The notes beneath the pieces were generated by a model. The model saw only the letters and a list, made by a program, of their open reading frames with translations. It did not search any database and had not been told where the DNA came from. Both the position numbers and the translations under genes were made by a program. Positions 52,197 through 60,425 of a DNA stretch of 64,000 nt are shown here, piece by piece; the first letter of the stretch is position 1, and each line of letters opens with the position of its first letter. Origin of the DNA: DASXUC01 sp036505015 (GTDB lineage: Bacteria > Sysuimicrobiota > Sysuimicrobiia > Sysuimicrobiales > Kaftiobacteriaceae); NCBI GenBank assembly GCA_036505015.1, contig DASXUC010000026.1, positions 9,432 through 73,431 of the forward strand, written 5' to 3'.

Positions 52197-53551
52197 GCGA
52201 GATGAGTGGCGATCCGCGTGGTTCGGGGCGAAGCGTGACCCTGGACGAGGCCAGGCGCTACGTCCTCGACGCCGCGCGCGCCCGGGGGATCGGGGCGGAG
52301 ATCATCGGCGAACGAGGGCGGGAACTGACGGCCAAGGCGCACCAGCACCAGATCGAGCAGATCACCGAGGCGGTCGTGGGCGGGGTCGGCGTGCGGGTGG
52401 TCATCGACGGACGCGTGGGCTACGGCTACAGCGAAGATCTGTCCCCGGAGGCGCTGGACTGGATGCTGGCGGAAGCCGCGGAGAATGCGGCCCTGCAGAC
52501 CGACACCAGCGGGTTCCTTCCCGAGGGCGTGGATCTCGGCACCCACGATCTTGTCGGCGACGGATTGGCCGCACCGCTGGAATCCAAAGTCCAGACCGCG
52601 TTGGGGTTCGAAGGCACTCTGCGCGAGGACAAGCGCGTGAAGCAGGTCATGTTCGCCTCGTACTCGGAACGCGAGGTGGATCTCTCATTGGCTTCCACGC
52701 AGGGCGCCGACGGTCGCTATCGCCGCGGCGTCGCCGGGTTGATCGCCTCGGTCATCATGCAGGATGGACAGAGTCTCAAGCAGTCCTGGGATGCCGACTG
52801 GGTGCGCAACCTGGAATCGCTCGATCCCGCCCATACCGCGCTGGACTTCACGCAGCGCACCGGCCGCCTGCTTGGCGCGCGCCCCCTGCCGACAGGACGC
52901 TACACGGCCTACTTCGAACCGAAGGCCTTCGCCCACTTGCTGTCCGCATTCTGGTCGCTGTGGAGCGGCAAGGCGGCGATCGAGGGCAAGAGCCGGCTGG
53001 CGAACCGGTTGGGACAGCGGGTCGCCTCGGCGGCATTCACGCTGATCGATGATCCCACCCTGGCCGACGGCCTCGCGACGCGCCCATTCGATTCGGAAGG
53101 CACGCCGGCTCGTCCGGTGACGCTCGTGGAAGATGGCGTCCTGAGGACCTTCTTCACCTCTTCGGAGACCGCCCGGGCGCTGGCGCTGCCCAACACCGGG
53201 CATGCCGCGCGCAGCTACCGCAGTGTGCTGACGACCCTGCCGTCCAATCTCTACGTCAAGCCGGGGGGCGGGCTGCGGATGGAGACCGGCGTCATCGTCG
53301 CCGAACTGTCGGGGGTGCATGCCGGCACGAACGCGATCAGCGGAGATTTCTCGGTGCAGGCATTGGGACTGTGGGTCGAAAACGGTCAGGTCGCCTACGC
53401 GGTGGAGAACTTTGCGGTGGCGGGCGACTTCCTCAGTCTCTTGATGAACATCACGGGCATCGACGCGGTACTGAAGTGGGAGCTGATGGGACGTATGGCG
53501 ATCGGGACGCCGACGATCGAGGTGGCCGACCTCTCGTTTGCCGGGATCTGA
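52193..53551 (+). CDS. tldE: TldE/PmbA metallopeptidase subunit
   Basis: A 452-residue TldE-like partner lacking the HExxxH zinc motif. GRVGYGYSEDLSPEALDWML, DDPTLADGLATRPFDSEGTP and AVENFAVAGDFLSLLMNITG are typical. ATG 52193 overlaps the tldD stop; the open frame extends upstream within tldD. No target peptide gene is evident nearby. Confidence 0.92.
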   Translation: MSEMSGDPRGSGRSVTLDEARRYVLDAARARGIGAEIIGERGRELTAKAHQHQIEQITEAVVGGVGVRVVIDGRVGYGYSEDLSPEALDWMLAEAAENAALQTDTSGFLPEGVDLGTHDLVGDGLAAPLESKVQTALGFEGTLREDKRVKQVMFASYSEREVDLSLASTQGADGRYRRGVAGLIASVIMQDGQSLKQSWDADWVRNLESLDPAHTALDFTQRTGRLLGARPLPTGRYTAYFEPKAFAHLLSAFWSLWSGKAAIEGKSRLANRLGQRVASAAFTLIDDPTLADGLATRPFDSEGTPARPVTLVEDGVLRTFFTSSETARALALPNTGHAARSYRSVLTTLPSNLYVKPGGGLRMETGVIVAELSGVHAGTNAISGDFSVQALGLWVENGQVAYAVENFAVAGDFLSLLMNITGIDAVLKWELMGRMAIGTPTIEVADLSFAGI

Positions 53552-53576
53552 GATCTGCGTTAGAAGAAGGCGGCTG

Positions 53577-53777
53577 GATGCTCGGGGGCGGCCGCCTCGC
53601 TACGAGTCGGGCGGCCCGGATTGACTGCAGGCCTCCCGTTCCCTCACGCCCTCGCCTGCCAAGCACGACACGATGACTACTACCTCTTACCTACCATCTG
53701 CTGCCTGGCTGCGTTGGTCCGCGCTCTTCACGGCCTGGGAATTGGTTGCCGCCCGCCCACCTTCACTCGGCGGCCGC
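53577..53777. repeat. Dispersed noncoding repeat, copy B (inverted relative to copy A)
   Basis: Reverse complement of this segment aligns with 27081-27286 in both outer thirds, with a divergent middle. Frames differ by indels, so the similarity is at DNA/RNA level, not protein. First part of the 596-base stretch 53552-54147 that has no gene. Confidence 0.7.
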
Positions 53778-53839
53778 CCCCTTCGCCGCCGCCATCATCT
53801 CCGTAACATTCCTGTCAGGGTCGGAAGTGCCTCTAGATG

Positions 53840-54102
53840 GGGCTGGTGGGGGGCCCGCGGAGCGACGTGGCGGCGAGCTGTCGCCGCCGTGCGCGAGGGC
53901 CGCGTCGCGCAGGGCGGGGCCCCGCATGCAGCGTGCGCTCCAGACCAAGCAGCCCTCGCACGCGGTAGTGCGGGGGGGCCCGGAGCAGCGTGCCCGGCCG
54001 TCGTGCAGGCCGGGCGAGCCCAGCCGATCGTGGCTAGGCGAACCCGAGCGCTACGCCCGGCGGGCGAGCCGCCTAGAGAGCGCAGCGGCCCTCCACCAGC
54101 CC
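53840..54102 (+). ncRNA. Highly structured element, possible noncoding RNA (strand uncertain)
   Basis: 263 bases closed by GGGCTGGTGGGGGGCC (53840-53855) with GGCCCTCCACCAGCCC (54087-54102), 16 bp with one G-T pair on the plus strand. Inside are perfect hairpins: GGCGGCGA/TCGCCGCC (53869-53888), GCGCGA/TCGCGC (53891-53910), GCGTGCG/CGCACGC (53931-53963), GCCCGGCC/GGCCGGGC (53992-54015) and CTAGGCG/CGCCTAG (54034-54076). It does not show the core motifs of RNase P, tmRNA or SRP RNA. CTAGAT occurs on both sides (53833 and 54116), so a mobile element is an alternative. Very GC-rich. Confidence 0.4.
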
Positions 54103-54147
54103 GAACAGTGGGAGGCTAGATTCGCTGGACTCTTCCGCGCGCCTACC

Positions 54148-54501
54148 TCACTCCTCTACGCGCGAAAAGTGGATCACGGTGACCGTGTGTTCCATCGTGA
54201 TGTTCCGCCCGCGGCCGTAGATCATCTCCAGGAACTCCACCAGTTCGTCGTGGCGGTGCAGCTGCGGGTTGTCCCGTTCGATCTCGCGCGGGCTCACCTC
54301 ACGGATCGCCTTCACCTCGACGTGATCGATGACCGCGGTCGCGATCTTCTTGCGCGTGCCGAATCGCCGGCCGACCGTGAGCCAGACGATCTGCCCCGCC
54401 TGGTACTTGTCCCGCTTGTCCCCGAGCCGGATCGTGGCCGTCTTCCGGCCATCACGCAGTTGCTCCGCAAACACCGAGGAGTAGAAATTGAGTGCGTACA
54501 C
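54148..54501 (-). CDS. ASCH-domain protein
   Basis: A 117-residue protein with the ASCH fold of the PUA superfamily: GRKTATIRLGDKRDKYQAGQ followed by IVWLTVGRRFGTRKK. Such domains bind RNA or act as small amidohydrolases. Follows hutU by 11 bases and may be co-transcribed, though a role in histidine use is not implied. Confidence 0.8.
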   Translation of the reverse strand: MYALNFYSSVFAEQLRDGRKTATIRLGDKRDKYQAGQIVWLTVGRRFGTRKKIATAVIDHVEVKAIREVSPREIERDNPQLHRHDELVEFLEMIYGRGRNITMEHTVTVIHFSRVEE

Positions 54502-54512
54502 GACCGTCCTCC

Positions 54513-56183
54513 TTAGGGCCTGGGGCCCTGATCAAGCATCGGAATCTTGATGTGATGCCGCCGTGCGGCGTCGATCGCCAGCGCATAGCCGGCGTCCGCG
54601 TGGCGGATGATGCCGGTGCCCGGATCGGTGGTCAGCACGCGCTCCAGTTTCTGCGCCGCGAGCTCGGTACCGTCGGCAACGCACACCTGCCCGGCATGGA
54701 TCGAGTTGCCGATTCCGACGCCGCCGCCGTGATGGACCGATACCCAGGTCGCCCCCGCGCTGGCATTGACCAGCGCGTTGAGCACCGGCCAGTCGGCCAC
54801 GGCGTCTGAACCGTCCCGCATGCCTTCGGTTTCCCGGTTCGGTGAGGCAACGGATCCCGCATCGAGATGGTCGCGGCCGATCACGATCGGGGCCTGCACT
54901 TCGCCGCGGCGCACCAGGTCATTGAAGACCAGCCCGGCCTGCGCGCGCTCTCCGTAGCCCAGCCAGCAGATGCGTGCGGGCAGCCCCTGAAACGGCACCC
55001 GGTCTTCCGCCAGACGGATCCAGCGGGCTAGCGGTGTGTTCCCGGGAAAGAGGTCGAGCACGGCGCGATCGGTGCGCAGGATGTCGGCGGGCTGCCCGGA
55101 CAGCGCCACCCAACGAAACGGCCCCTTGCCCTCGCAGAACAGGGGCCGCACGTACGCCTGCACGAACCCGGGGTAGGCGAATGCGTCCGCAAACCCCGCC
55201 GCTTTGGCCTGACCGCGGAGGTTGTTTCCGTAGTCGAACACCACGCTGCCGCCGCGTTGCATCTGCACCATCGCCGCGCAGTGCACCGCCATCGACTCCA
55301 TCGAACGGCGCACGTAGTCCTCCGGCTGCTGCCGCCGCCGCTGCACCGCGTCCTCCGCGCTGAAACCGGCAGGGATGTAGCCGCCGAGGGGATCGTGAGC
55401 CGACGTCTGATCCGTGACGACGTCAAAGCGCACGCCCCGCTCAGCCAGCAGCGGGTAGACTTCCGCGGCGTTGCCCAGCAGCGCCACCGATGATGGGCGG
55501 CCGGCCTGAGCGGCGTCGTCCACCAACCGCAGTGCTTCGTCGAGATTGTCGGTCGCGTGCTCCACCCAACCAGTGGCGCGGCGCCGGTGAATCCGTGCCG
55601 GATCGGCTTCGACGATCAAGGCGACCCCCTCGTTCATCGTGACCGCCATCGGCTGAGCGCCGCCCATCCCGCCCAACCCGGCCGACAGGATCGTGCGTCC
55701 GGCCAGCGATCCGCCGAAGTGCGTCCGCGCGGCGGCCGCGAATGTCTCGTAGGTGCCTTGCAGAATTCCCTGGGTGCCGATGTAGATCCACGAGCCCGCG
55801 GTCATTTGACCGTACATCATCAGACCCATCGCCTCCAGCTCCCAGAACTTCTCCCAGGTCGCCCAGGCCGGTACCAGCATCGAATTGCTGATCAGCACCC
55901 GCGGCGCCCATTCATGGGTGCGGAATACCCCCACAGGTTTGCCGGACTGGACGAGGAGTGATTGGTCTCCATCCAGCTCCCGCAGCGCCCGCACGATCCC
56001 GTCGAAGGACTCCCAGTTCCGCGCCGCCTTTCCGGTGCCGCCGTAGACGATGAGATCCTCCGGCCGTTCCGCCACCTCGGGATCCAGGTTGTTCATGAGC
56101 ATGCGCAGCGCCGCTTCCTGCGGCCACCCCCGGCAGGACCGCTGGGCCCCGCGGGGGGCGGAGACGCGGCGCGGCGCGGGCAT
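54513..56183 (-). CDS. hutU: Urocanate hydratase
   Basis: A 556-residue NAD-dependent hydratase: LIVYGGTGKAARNWESF, GTQGILQGTYETF, NAD site SAGLGGMGGAQPMAV, DQTSAHDPLGGYIPAG, and RVPFQGLPARICWLGYGER. Adds water to urocanate. ATG 56183 overlaps the hutH stop; the longer frame on the same strand is a shadow of hutH. Last codons fall in a short GGGCCTG repeat. Confidence 0.95.
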   Translation of the reverse strand: MPAPRRVSAPRGAQRSCRGWPQEAALRMLMNNLDPEVAERPEDLIVYGGTGKAARNWESFDGIVRALRELDGDQSLLVQSGKPVGVFRTHEWAPRVLISNSMLVPAWATWEKFWELEAMGLMMYGQMTAGSWIYIGTQGILQGTYETFAAAARTHFGGSLAGRTILSAGLGGMGGAQPMAVTMNEGVALIVEADPARIHRRRATGWVEHATDNLDEALRLVDDAAQAGRPSSVALLGNAAEVYPLLAERGVRFDVVTDQTSAHDPLGGYIPAGFSAEDAVQRRRQQPEDYVRRSMESMAVHCAAMVQMQRGGSVVFDYGNNLRGQAKAAGFADAFAYPGFVQAYVRPLFCEGKGPFRWVALSGQPADILRTDRAVLDLFPGNTPLARWIRLAEDRVPFQGLPARICWLGYGERAQAGLVFNDLVRRGEVQAPIVIGRDHLDAGSVASPNRETEGMRDGSDAVADWPVLNALVNASAGATWVSVHHGGGVGIGNSIHAGQVCVADGTELAAQKLERVLTTDPGTGIIRHADAGYALAIDAARRHHIKIPMLDQGPRP

Positions 56184-57706
56184 CACCCGAGCCCTCCCAC
56201 GACCGCTGCCGCGGCGCCGAGGACGGCGCCGGATCGCACGAGCCCGAGTGCCGCCGCGAAGTCCCCTGCCAGCACGCGGTCCTCGTCCAGCGGCGGGATG
56301 ACCGTGCGCACCGCCGCCGCGGCCGCGCGCGTGCCCAATCCCGGCCGCAGCGGGGCATGAAAGTCCAGCGCCTGGGCGGCGCAGATCAGCTCGATCCCCG
56401 TCACCTGCTGCGCGTGCTCGAGCACCTGTGCGGCCTTGCGTGCGGCGATCGTGCCCATGCTGACATGATCTTCCTGGTTCGCCGACGTCGGGATACTGTC
56501 GACGCTGGCGGGATGGGCGAGCACCTTGTTCTCCGAGACCAGAGCCGCCACCGTGTACTGCGCCAGCATGAGCCCGGAATGTAACCCGTGCCGCTTCGTC
56601 AGAAACGGCGGGAGGCCGGAGAGATGGGGATTGACGAGGCGCTCGACCCGCCGCTCCGCGATGCCGGCCAGCTCGCTGAGCGCGATGGCGAGCACGTCGA
56701 GGGCCAGGGCCACCGGCTGGCCGTGGAAGTTGCCGCCGGAGATCATGCGGTCGTGATCCGGAAACACCAGCGGGTTGTCGGTCGCCGAGTTGATCTCGAT
56801 CTCCAGAACCCCGGCGACATACGCGAGCGCATCCCGCGCCGCCCCATGGACCTGGGGAATGCACCGCAGCGCGTACGCGTCCTGCAGCTTCCGGCGTTCG
56901 GACGGGCGGGCGAGGATCTCGCTGCCGTGAATCACCCGCCGCAGATTGTCCGCGCTCACGCGCTGGCCCGGATGCGGGCGCGCCGCCTGCAGCAAGGCAT
57001 CGAACGCATCGGGATTCCCCACCAACGCCTCAAACGACATCGCCCCGGCCACGTCGGCGGTGCCGGCGAGGCGGCGGGCATCATCCAATGCCAGCGCGCC
57101 GATCGCCGTCATGAGCTGCGTCCCATTGATCAGCGCCAGGCCGTCCTTGCCGGTCAGCGTCGCGGGGCGAAGCTCAGCCGCGGCCAGCGCGTCGGCACTG
57201 GACTGCCGGCGTCCGCCGGTGAGCACTTCTCCTTCGCCGATCATCGCCAGCGCCAGGTGCGCCAGCGGCGCGAGATCGCCGCTGGCCCCGACGGAGCCCT
57301 GCGCAGGGATGACCGGTACGAGGCCCCGGTTGAGCATGTCGATCAGCAGATCCAGGGTCTGGGGTTGCACGCCGGAGAAGCCGAGGGCAAGCGCGTGGGC
57401 GCGGAGCACCATCATCGCCCGCACGACGTCTTCCGCCAGCGGCGCGCCCACCCCGGCGCTGTGGCTGCGCACGATGTTGACCTGCAGCTGGGCGGACTGC
57501 TCGGCGGAGATCCGTTCTCCGGCGAGTTCGCCTACCCCGGTCGTGATCGCGTACACCGGGGTCCCCGCGGCGACCAGGCGATCCACCATCGCCCGCGCGC
57601 GCCCGACCCGGTCCCTGGCATGAGGAGAGAGGGCAACGACCGCCCTCTCTCTGGCCACGCTCACCACGTCCTGGATTGAGAGGTGCCCTCCTAGTTGGAT
57701 GCTCAA
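56183..57706 (-). CDS. hutH: Histidine ammonia-lyase
   Basis: About 507 residues: TTGVGELAGERI (family TTGFG), MIO-forming Ala-Ser-Gly in GSVGASGDLAPLAHLAL, and QEDHVSMGTIAARKA. Removes ammonia from histidine to give urocanate. The frame reaches 57787, but the extra codons are read from a 7-bp repeat; TTG 57706 before IQLGGHLSIQDVV fits the family N-terminus, though no ribosome binding site is clear. Confidence 0.93.
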   Translation of the reverse strand: MSIQLGGHLSIQDVVSVARERAVVALSPHARDRVGRARAMVDRLVAAGTPVYAITTGVGELAGERISAEQSAQLQVNIVRSHSAGVGAPLAEDVVRAMMVLRAHALALGFSGVQPQTLDLLIDMLNRGLVPVIPAQGSVGASGDLAPLAHLALAMIGEGEVLTGGRRQSSADALAAAELRPATLTGKDGLALINGTQLMTAIGALALDDARRLAGTADVAGAMSFEALVGNPDAFDALLQAARPHPGQRVSADNLRRVIHGSEILARPSERRKLQDAYALRCIPQVHGAARDALAYVAGVLEIEINSATDNPLVFPDHDRMISGGNFHGQPVALALDVLAIALSELAGIAERRVERLVNPHLSGLPPFLTKRHGLHSGLMLAQYTVAALVSENKVLAHPASVDSIPTSANQEDHVSMGTIAARKAAQVLEHAQQVTGIELICAAQALDFHAPLRPGLGTRAAAAAVRTVIPPLDEDRVLAGDFAAALGLVRSGAVLGAAAAVVGGLG

Positions 57707-57714
57707 TTCGGTCT

Positions 57715-57795
57715 CAGGTCTCAGGTCCCAGGTGTCAGGTTCTGGGGATCGGGTGTCAGGTAATTCCTGAGACCTGAAACCTGACACCTGATACC
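57715..57795. repeat. 7-bp inverted tandem array upstream of hutH
   Basis: CAGGTCT, CAGGTCC, CAGGTGT, CAGGTTC, TGGGGAT, CGGGTGT, CAGGTAA, then CCTGAGA, CCTGAAA, CCTGACA, CCTGATA. Left arm and right arm are complementary with two bases between. The unit is nearly the same as at 43660-43755, 14 kb away. Confidence 0.93.
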
Positions 57796-57802
57796 CTTCG
57801 TA

Positions 57803-58507
57803 TTACTTCAGCGCCCCGAAGTAGATGGTGGTCACGTTCTTGTCGCCGCGCTTGCCGGTCACGGTGGCGATGACGGCGTCCTTGTAGTAGATGTTCGAGG
57901 TCACCGACTTCGCAAGCTGCAGCTGGTTGCTGACCGCCTGAAACGCCAGCAGTCCCTCGGTCTCCAGGTTCTTTCGGGCGACCTTCTTGACGTTCGGATC
58001 GACCGCGGCGAAATCCGGCTCCACCGAGACGACCGGTCTGTCCGTCTCCAGCGCGTCCCCGGGTTTGACGAGCACCTCGACCACCCGCCCGGCAAACTGC
58101 GCCTTCCCGGCAGGGACCGGTTGCCCGGCGCTGCCCTTGACGAATGCCACCGTGTCGCCTGGCTTGACCGAGGCCCCAACGGCCGCCAGACCGTTGGCGA
58201 GAACCTCCCCCGCGGCGGTGGCGCGGATCCGCGGAGGATAGGTGGCCGACTCAAAGTCCACCTCCACCGCGCCGGTCGCCTCGTTCACGCGTACGTTCCG
58301 CACGGTATCGGGCCCGATGATGTTCTCCACGAGGTTCTTGACGAGGACCTGAGGGTCGGGAGGTTTGTTCGCCGCCTCCTGCCGCCGGCGGTAGGAAAGA
58401 TCCCAGGTGAACAACCCGGCCGCGACGAGGATGACGATGGCCACGTAGATCAGAATGGGACCCAGCTGTAGACCCGTCTTCCTAGACACACGACTAGATC
58501 GTGCCAC
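57803..58507 (-). CDS. Membrane-anchored protein of unknown function
   Basis: A 234-residue protein with one N-terminal membrane helix (about 15-34) and an external part of beta character containing GEVLANGLAAVGASVKPGDTV and RVVEVLVKPGDALE, which recall biotinyl/lipoyl-like hammerheads, though the modified Lys is not evident. GTG 58507 has a GGAGG box 6 bases upstream. No close family is recognised; an envelope role is inferred from topology. Confidence 0.55.
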   Translation of the reverse strand: MARSSRVSRKTGLQLGPILIYVAIVILVAAGLFTWDLSYRRRQEAANKPPDPQVLVKNLVENIIGPDTVRNVRVNEATGAVEVDFESATYPPRIRATAAGEVLANGLAAVGASVKPGDTVAFVKGSAGQPVPAGKAQFAGRVVEVLVKPGDALETDRPVVSVEPDFAAVDPNVKKVARKNLETEGLLAFQAVSNQLQLAKSVTSNIYYKDAVIATVTGKRGDKNVTTIYFGALK

Positions 58508-58604
58508 TGCCCACCTCCAAGGGTCCAATCGGGAGCACTCTCTTATTCGTCGCTCCCCGCAGAGTCCCTAGCCACGCGCGCTGGTTCCACCGCCGGTGAC
58601 GCAG

Positions 58605-58610
58605 TACAAT
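58605..58610 (+). promoter_or_regulatory. -10 box of a leaderless cysteine hydrolase transcript
   Basis: TACAAT ends 7 bases before the ATG at 58618, so transcription should start at the A of the start codon. No Shine-Dalgarno sequence is present. Confidence 0.5.
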
Positions 58611-58617
58611 TTTGTTG

Positions 58618-59691
58618 ATGCCCCTCCCGATTCCATCGTTCTTCGATCCGGCAAAGGTCGGCCTGGTGTGGCGCGTCAGCTACCAGGAACGCGCGGCCCA
58701 GGCCGCGGCGTGGGCGGAGGGTCACCACGTGCGGCCAGCCGCCGCCGACGCGGTGCGCCTCTGCCTGATTGCCGTCGACGTCCAGAACACCTTCTGTATC
58801 CCCGAGTTCGAGCTCTTCGTGGCCGGCCGCACGGGTCGCGCCTCCGTCGACGACAACATCCGCCTGTGCCGCTTCCTCTACCGCAATCTCGACGTCATCA
58901 CCCAGATCTACCCGACGATGGACACGCACACCGCCATGCAGATCTTCCACCCCGTGTTTTGGATCAACGATGCCGGAGACCATCCGGCACCGTACTCGCT
59001 GCTGTCGGTGGACGACGTGCACTCCGGGCGCTGGCGGGTCAACCCCGCCATGGTGGCGGGGCTCGCCCCGAACGTGAGCGCAGCGAATGGTGCGGGGCTG
59101 GAGGCTGTGGATTACCCCTGGCTGGAGCGCTACGCGCGGTACTACGTGGAGCGGCTGGCGGCGAGCGGGAAATACCAGCTTACGATCTGGCCGTACCACG
59201 CGATGCTGGGCGGGATCGGGCACGCGCTGGTCTCGGCGGTGGAGGAGGCGATTTTCTTTCACGCCATCGCCCGCGCCAGCCAGACCGGCTTCCAACCCAA
59301 GGGCGACAATCCGCTGACCGAGGACTACTCGGTGCTGCGGCCGGAGGTGATGGAAGGCCCGGACGGCCGGAAGATCGCCGAGAAGAACTTCAGATTCATC
59401 CAAACCCTGCTCGACTTCGACGTCGTGATCATCGCCGGCCAGGCGAAGAGCCACTGCGTGGCCTGGACGATCGACGACCTGCTCAGCGAGATCGCCACGG
59501 TGGATCCGGAGCTGGCGCGGAAGGTCTACCTGCTCGAGGACTGCACGTCCCCGGTCGTGGTCCCCGGCGTGATCGACTACACCGAGCAGGCGGATGCCGC
59601 GTTTCAGCGCTTCGAAGCGGCAAAGATGCACGTGGTGCAGTCGACCGACCCGGTCGAATCGTGGCCGGGACTTGCCGCCCTCAAACCCTAA
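58618..59691 (+). CDS. Isochorismatase-like cysteine hydrolase, long form
   Basis: A 357-residue protein. The fold is marked by CLIAVDVQNTFC (catalytic Asp), and GQAKSHCVAWTIDDLL carries the nucleophile Cys; the Lys should lie in between. Family members are nicotinamidases, isochorismatases and ureidoacrylate hydrolases of 180-220 residues, so this one has about 140 extra residues, mostly between Asp and Cys (LAPNVSAANGAG to YHAMLGGIGHALVSA). Substrate unknown. ATG 58618 is chosen over two in-frame TTG codons upstream. Confidence 0.8.
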   Translation: MPLPIPSFFDPAKVGLVWRVSYQERAAQAAAWAEGHHVRPAAADAVRLCLIAVDVQNTFCIPEFELFVAGRTGRASVDDNIRLCRFLYRNLDVITQIYPTMDTHTAMQIFHPVFWINDAGDHPAPYSLLSVDDVHSGRWRVNPAMVAGLAPNVSAANGAGLEAVDYPWLERYARYYVERLAASGKYQLTIWPYHAMLGGIGHALVSAVEEAIFFHAIARASQTGFQPKGDNPLTEDYSVLRPEVMEGPDGRKIAEKNFRFIQTLLDFDVVIIAGQAKSHCVAWTIDDLLSEIATVDPELARKVYLLEDCTSPVVVPGVIDYTEQADAAFQRFEAAKMHVVQSTDPVESWPGLAALKP

Positions 59692-59696
59692 CTACC

Positions 59697-59778
59697 GTTC
59701 ATGGTTCGTCGTTCGTAGTTCCTCGTCCGCACATCTTAGCCTTAACGACGAACGATGAACCCTGAACCATGAACCATG
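59697..59778. repeat. 7-bp inverted tandem array between convergent genes
   Basis: GTTCATG, GTTCGTC, GTTCGTA, GTTCCTC, GTCCGCA (59697-59731), a 12-base loop, then AACGACG, AACGATG, AACCCTG, AACCATG, AACCATG (59744-59778). It fills the space between the two stop codons and could terminate both transcripts. Confidence 0.93.
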
Positions 59779-59783
59779 AAACG

Positions 59784-60308
59784 TCATCTCGCTTTCACCA
59801 GCGGCCGCAGCAGCGGCACGGCGATCACGATGACTACGACGTCGACGACGACCTCCGTCAGCAGTCCCACCGAAAAGATGGTGGCGGTCATCTGGTTCGC
59901 CGGCATCAGGCCGGCCCAGATGAAGACCAGCACGTTGAGTACGTGTCCGACGAGAATGGTCAGCGCGGCAATGATCGTCGGGACGCGGCTCCCGGCCAGT
60001 CCGGCCACCAGTCCCATGATCGCATGCGGAATGATGGCGGCAACCTCAAACGCGTTCCCCGCCGGGCTGATCGCGTTCACGCCGGTGCCGATCAAGCCCA
60101 CCAGTGCCCCGGCCACGGGGCCCAGCAAAATCCCCGCGATCACGACCACGACCATGTTCAGCGCGATGATGGCCCCGGGCACCATGGGATTGGGAATGAA
60201 TCGCACGAGCTGGCCGAGGACGACATAGGCGGCGGCCAGCACCGCCACATACGCGATTTGCCGGGTTGAGATCGGGCGGCGGGGCGTCCTGCCAGCAGGC
60301 ATTTGCAT
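59784..60308 (-). CDS. ECF transporter S component, substrate unknown
   Basis: A 174-residue protein with about five membrane helices and the S-component segment IPNPMVPGAIIALNMVVVVIAGILLGPVAGALVGL. Related in pattern to the coaX-linked ECF protein. No vitamin gene is adjacent, and I see no riboswitch in the 112 bases upstream. Confidence 0.75.
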   Translation of the reverse strand: MQMPAGRTPRRPISTRQIAYVAVLAAAYVVLGQLVRFIPNPMVPGAIIALNMVVVVIAGILLGPVAGALVGLIGTGVNAISPAGNAFEVAAIIPHAIMGLVAGLAGSRVPTIIAALTILVGHVLNVLVFIWAGLMPANQMTATIFSVGLLTEVVVDVVVIVIAVPLLRPLVKAR

Positions 60309-60365
60309 GATGCGTCTCCCTATGCAGGCGGAATGTCTCTCGTCGCGCTATCTTCGAAATCCACA

Positions 60366-60389
60366 GGGCCACCCCTTCCGGGGTGGCCC
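60366..60389 (-). terminator. Hairpin after ftsH, terminator candidate
   Basis: Perfect 10-bp stem GGGCCACCCC/GGGGTGGCCC with a 4-base loop, about 36 bases after the ftsH stop. The following T-rich tract is weak (TGTGGATTTCG), so termination efficiency is uncertain. Confidence 0.55.
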
Positions 60390-60425
60390 CACTCAAAGCG
60401 GTCCTAGGTGCTGGATGCTAGAACT

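Noticed and set aside
53840..54102. Transposon with terminal inverted repeats
   Set aside because: The flanking CTAGAT repeats are not the same distance from the two ends and there is no transposase; kept only as an alternative explanation.
53746..54516. 256-codon open frame across the structured element
   Set aside because: Arg/Pro/Ala-rich, no start signal or motif, and it overlaps the ASCH gene; stop codons are rare by GC content alone.
56184..56864. N-terminal extension of hutU to 56864
   Set aside because: It is antiframe sequence inside hutH; hutU starts at the ATG overlapping the hutH stop.
60309..60425. Riboswitch upstream of the ECF S component
   Set aside because: Only the ftsH-side hairpin is evident; no conserved thiamine, cobalamin, FMN or preQ1 core could be recognised.
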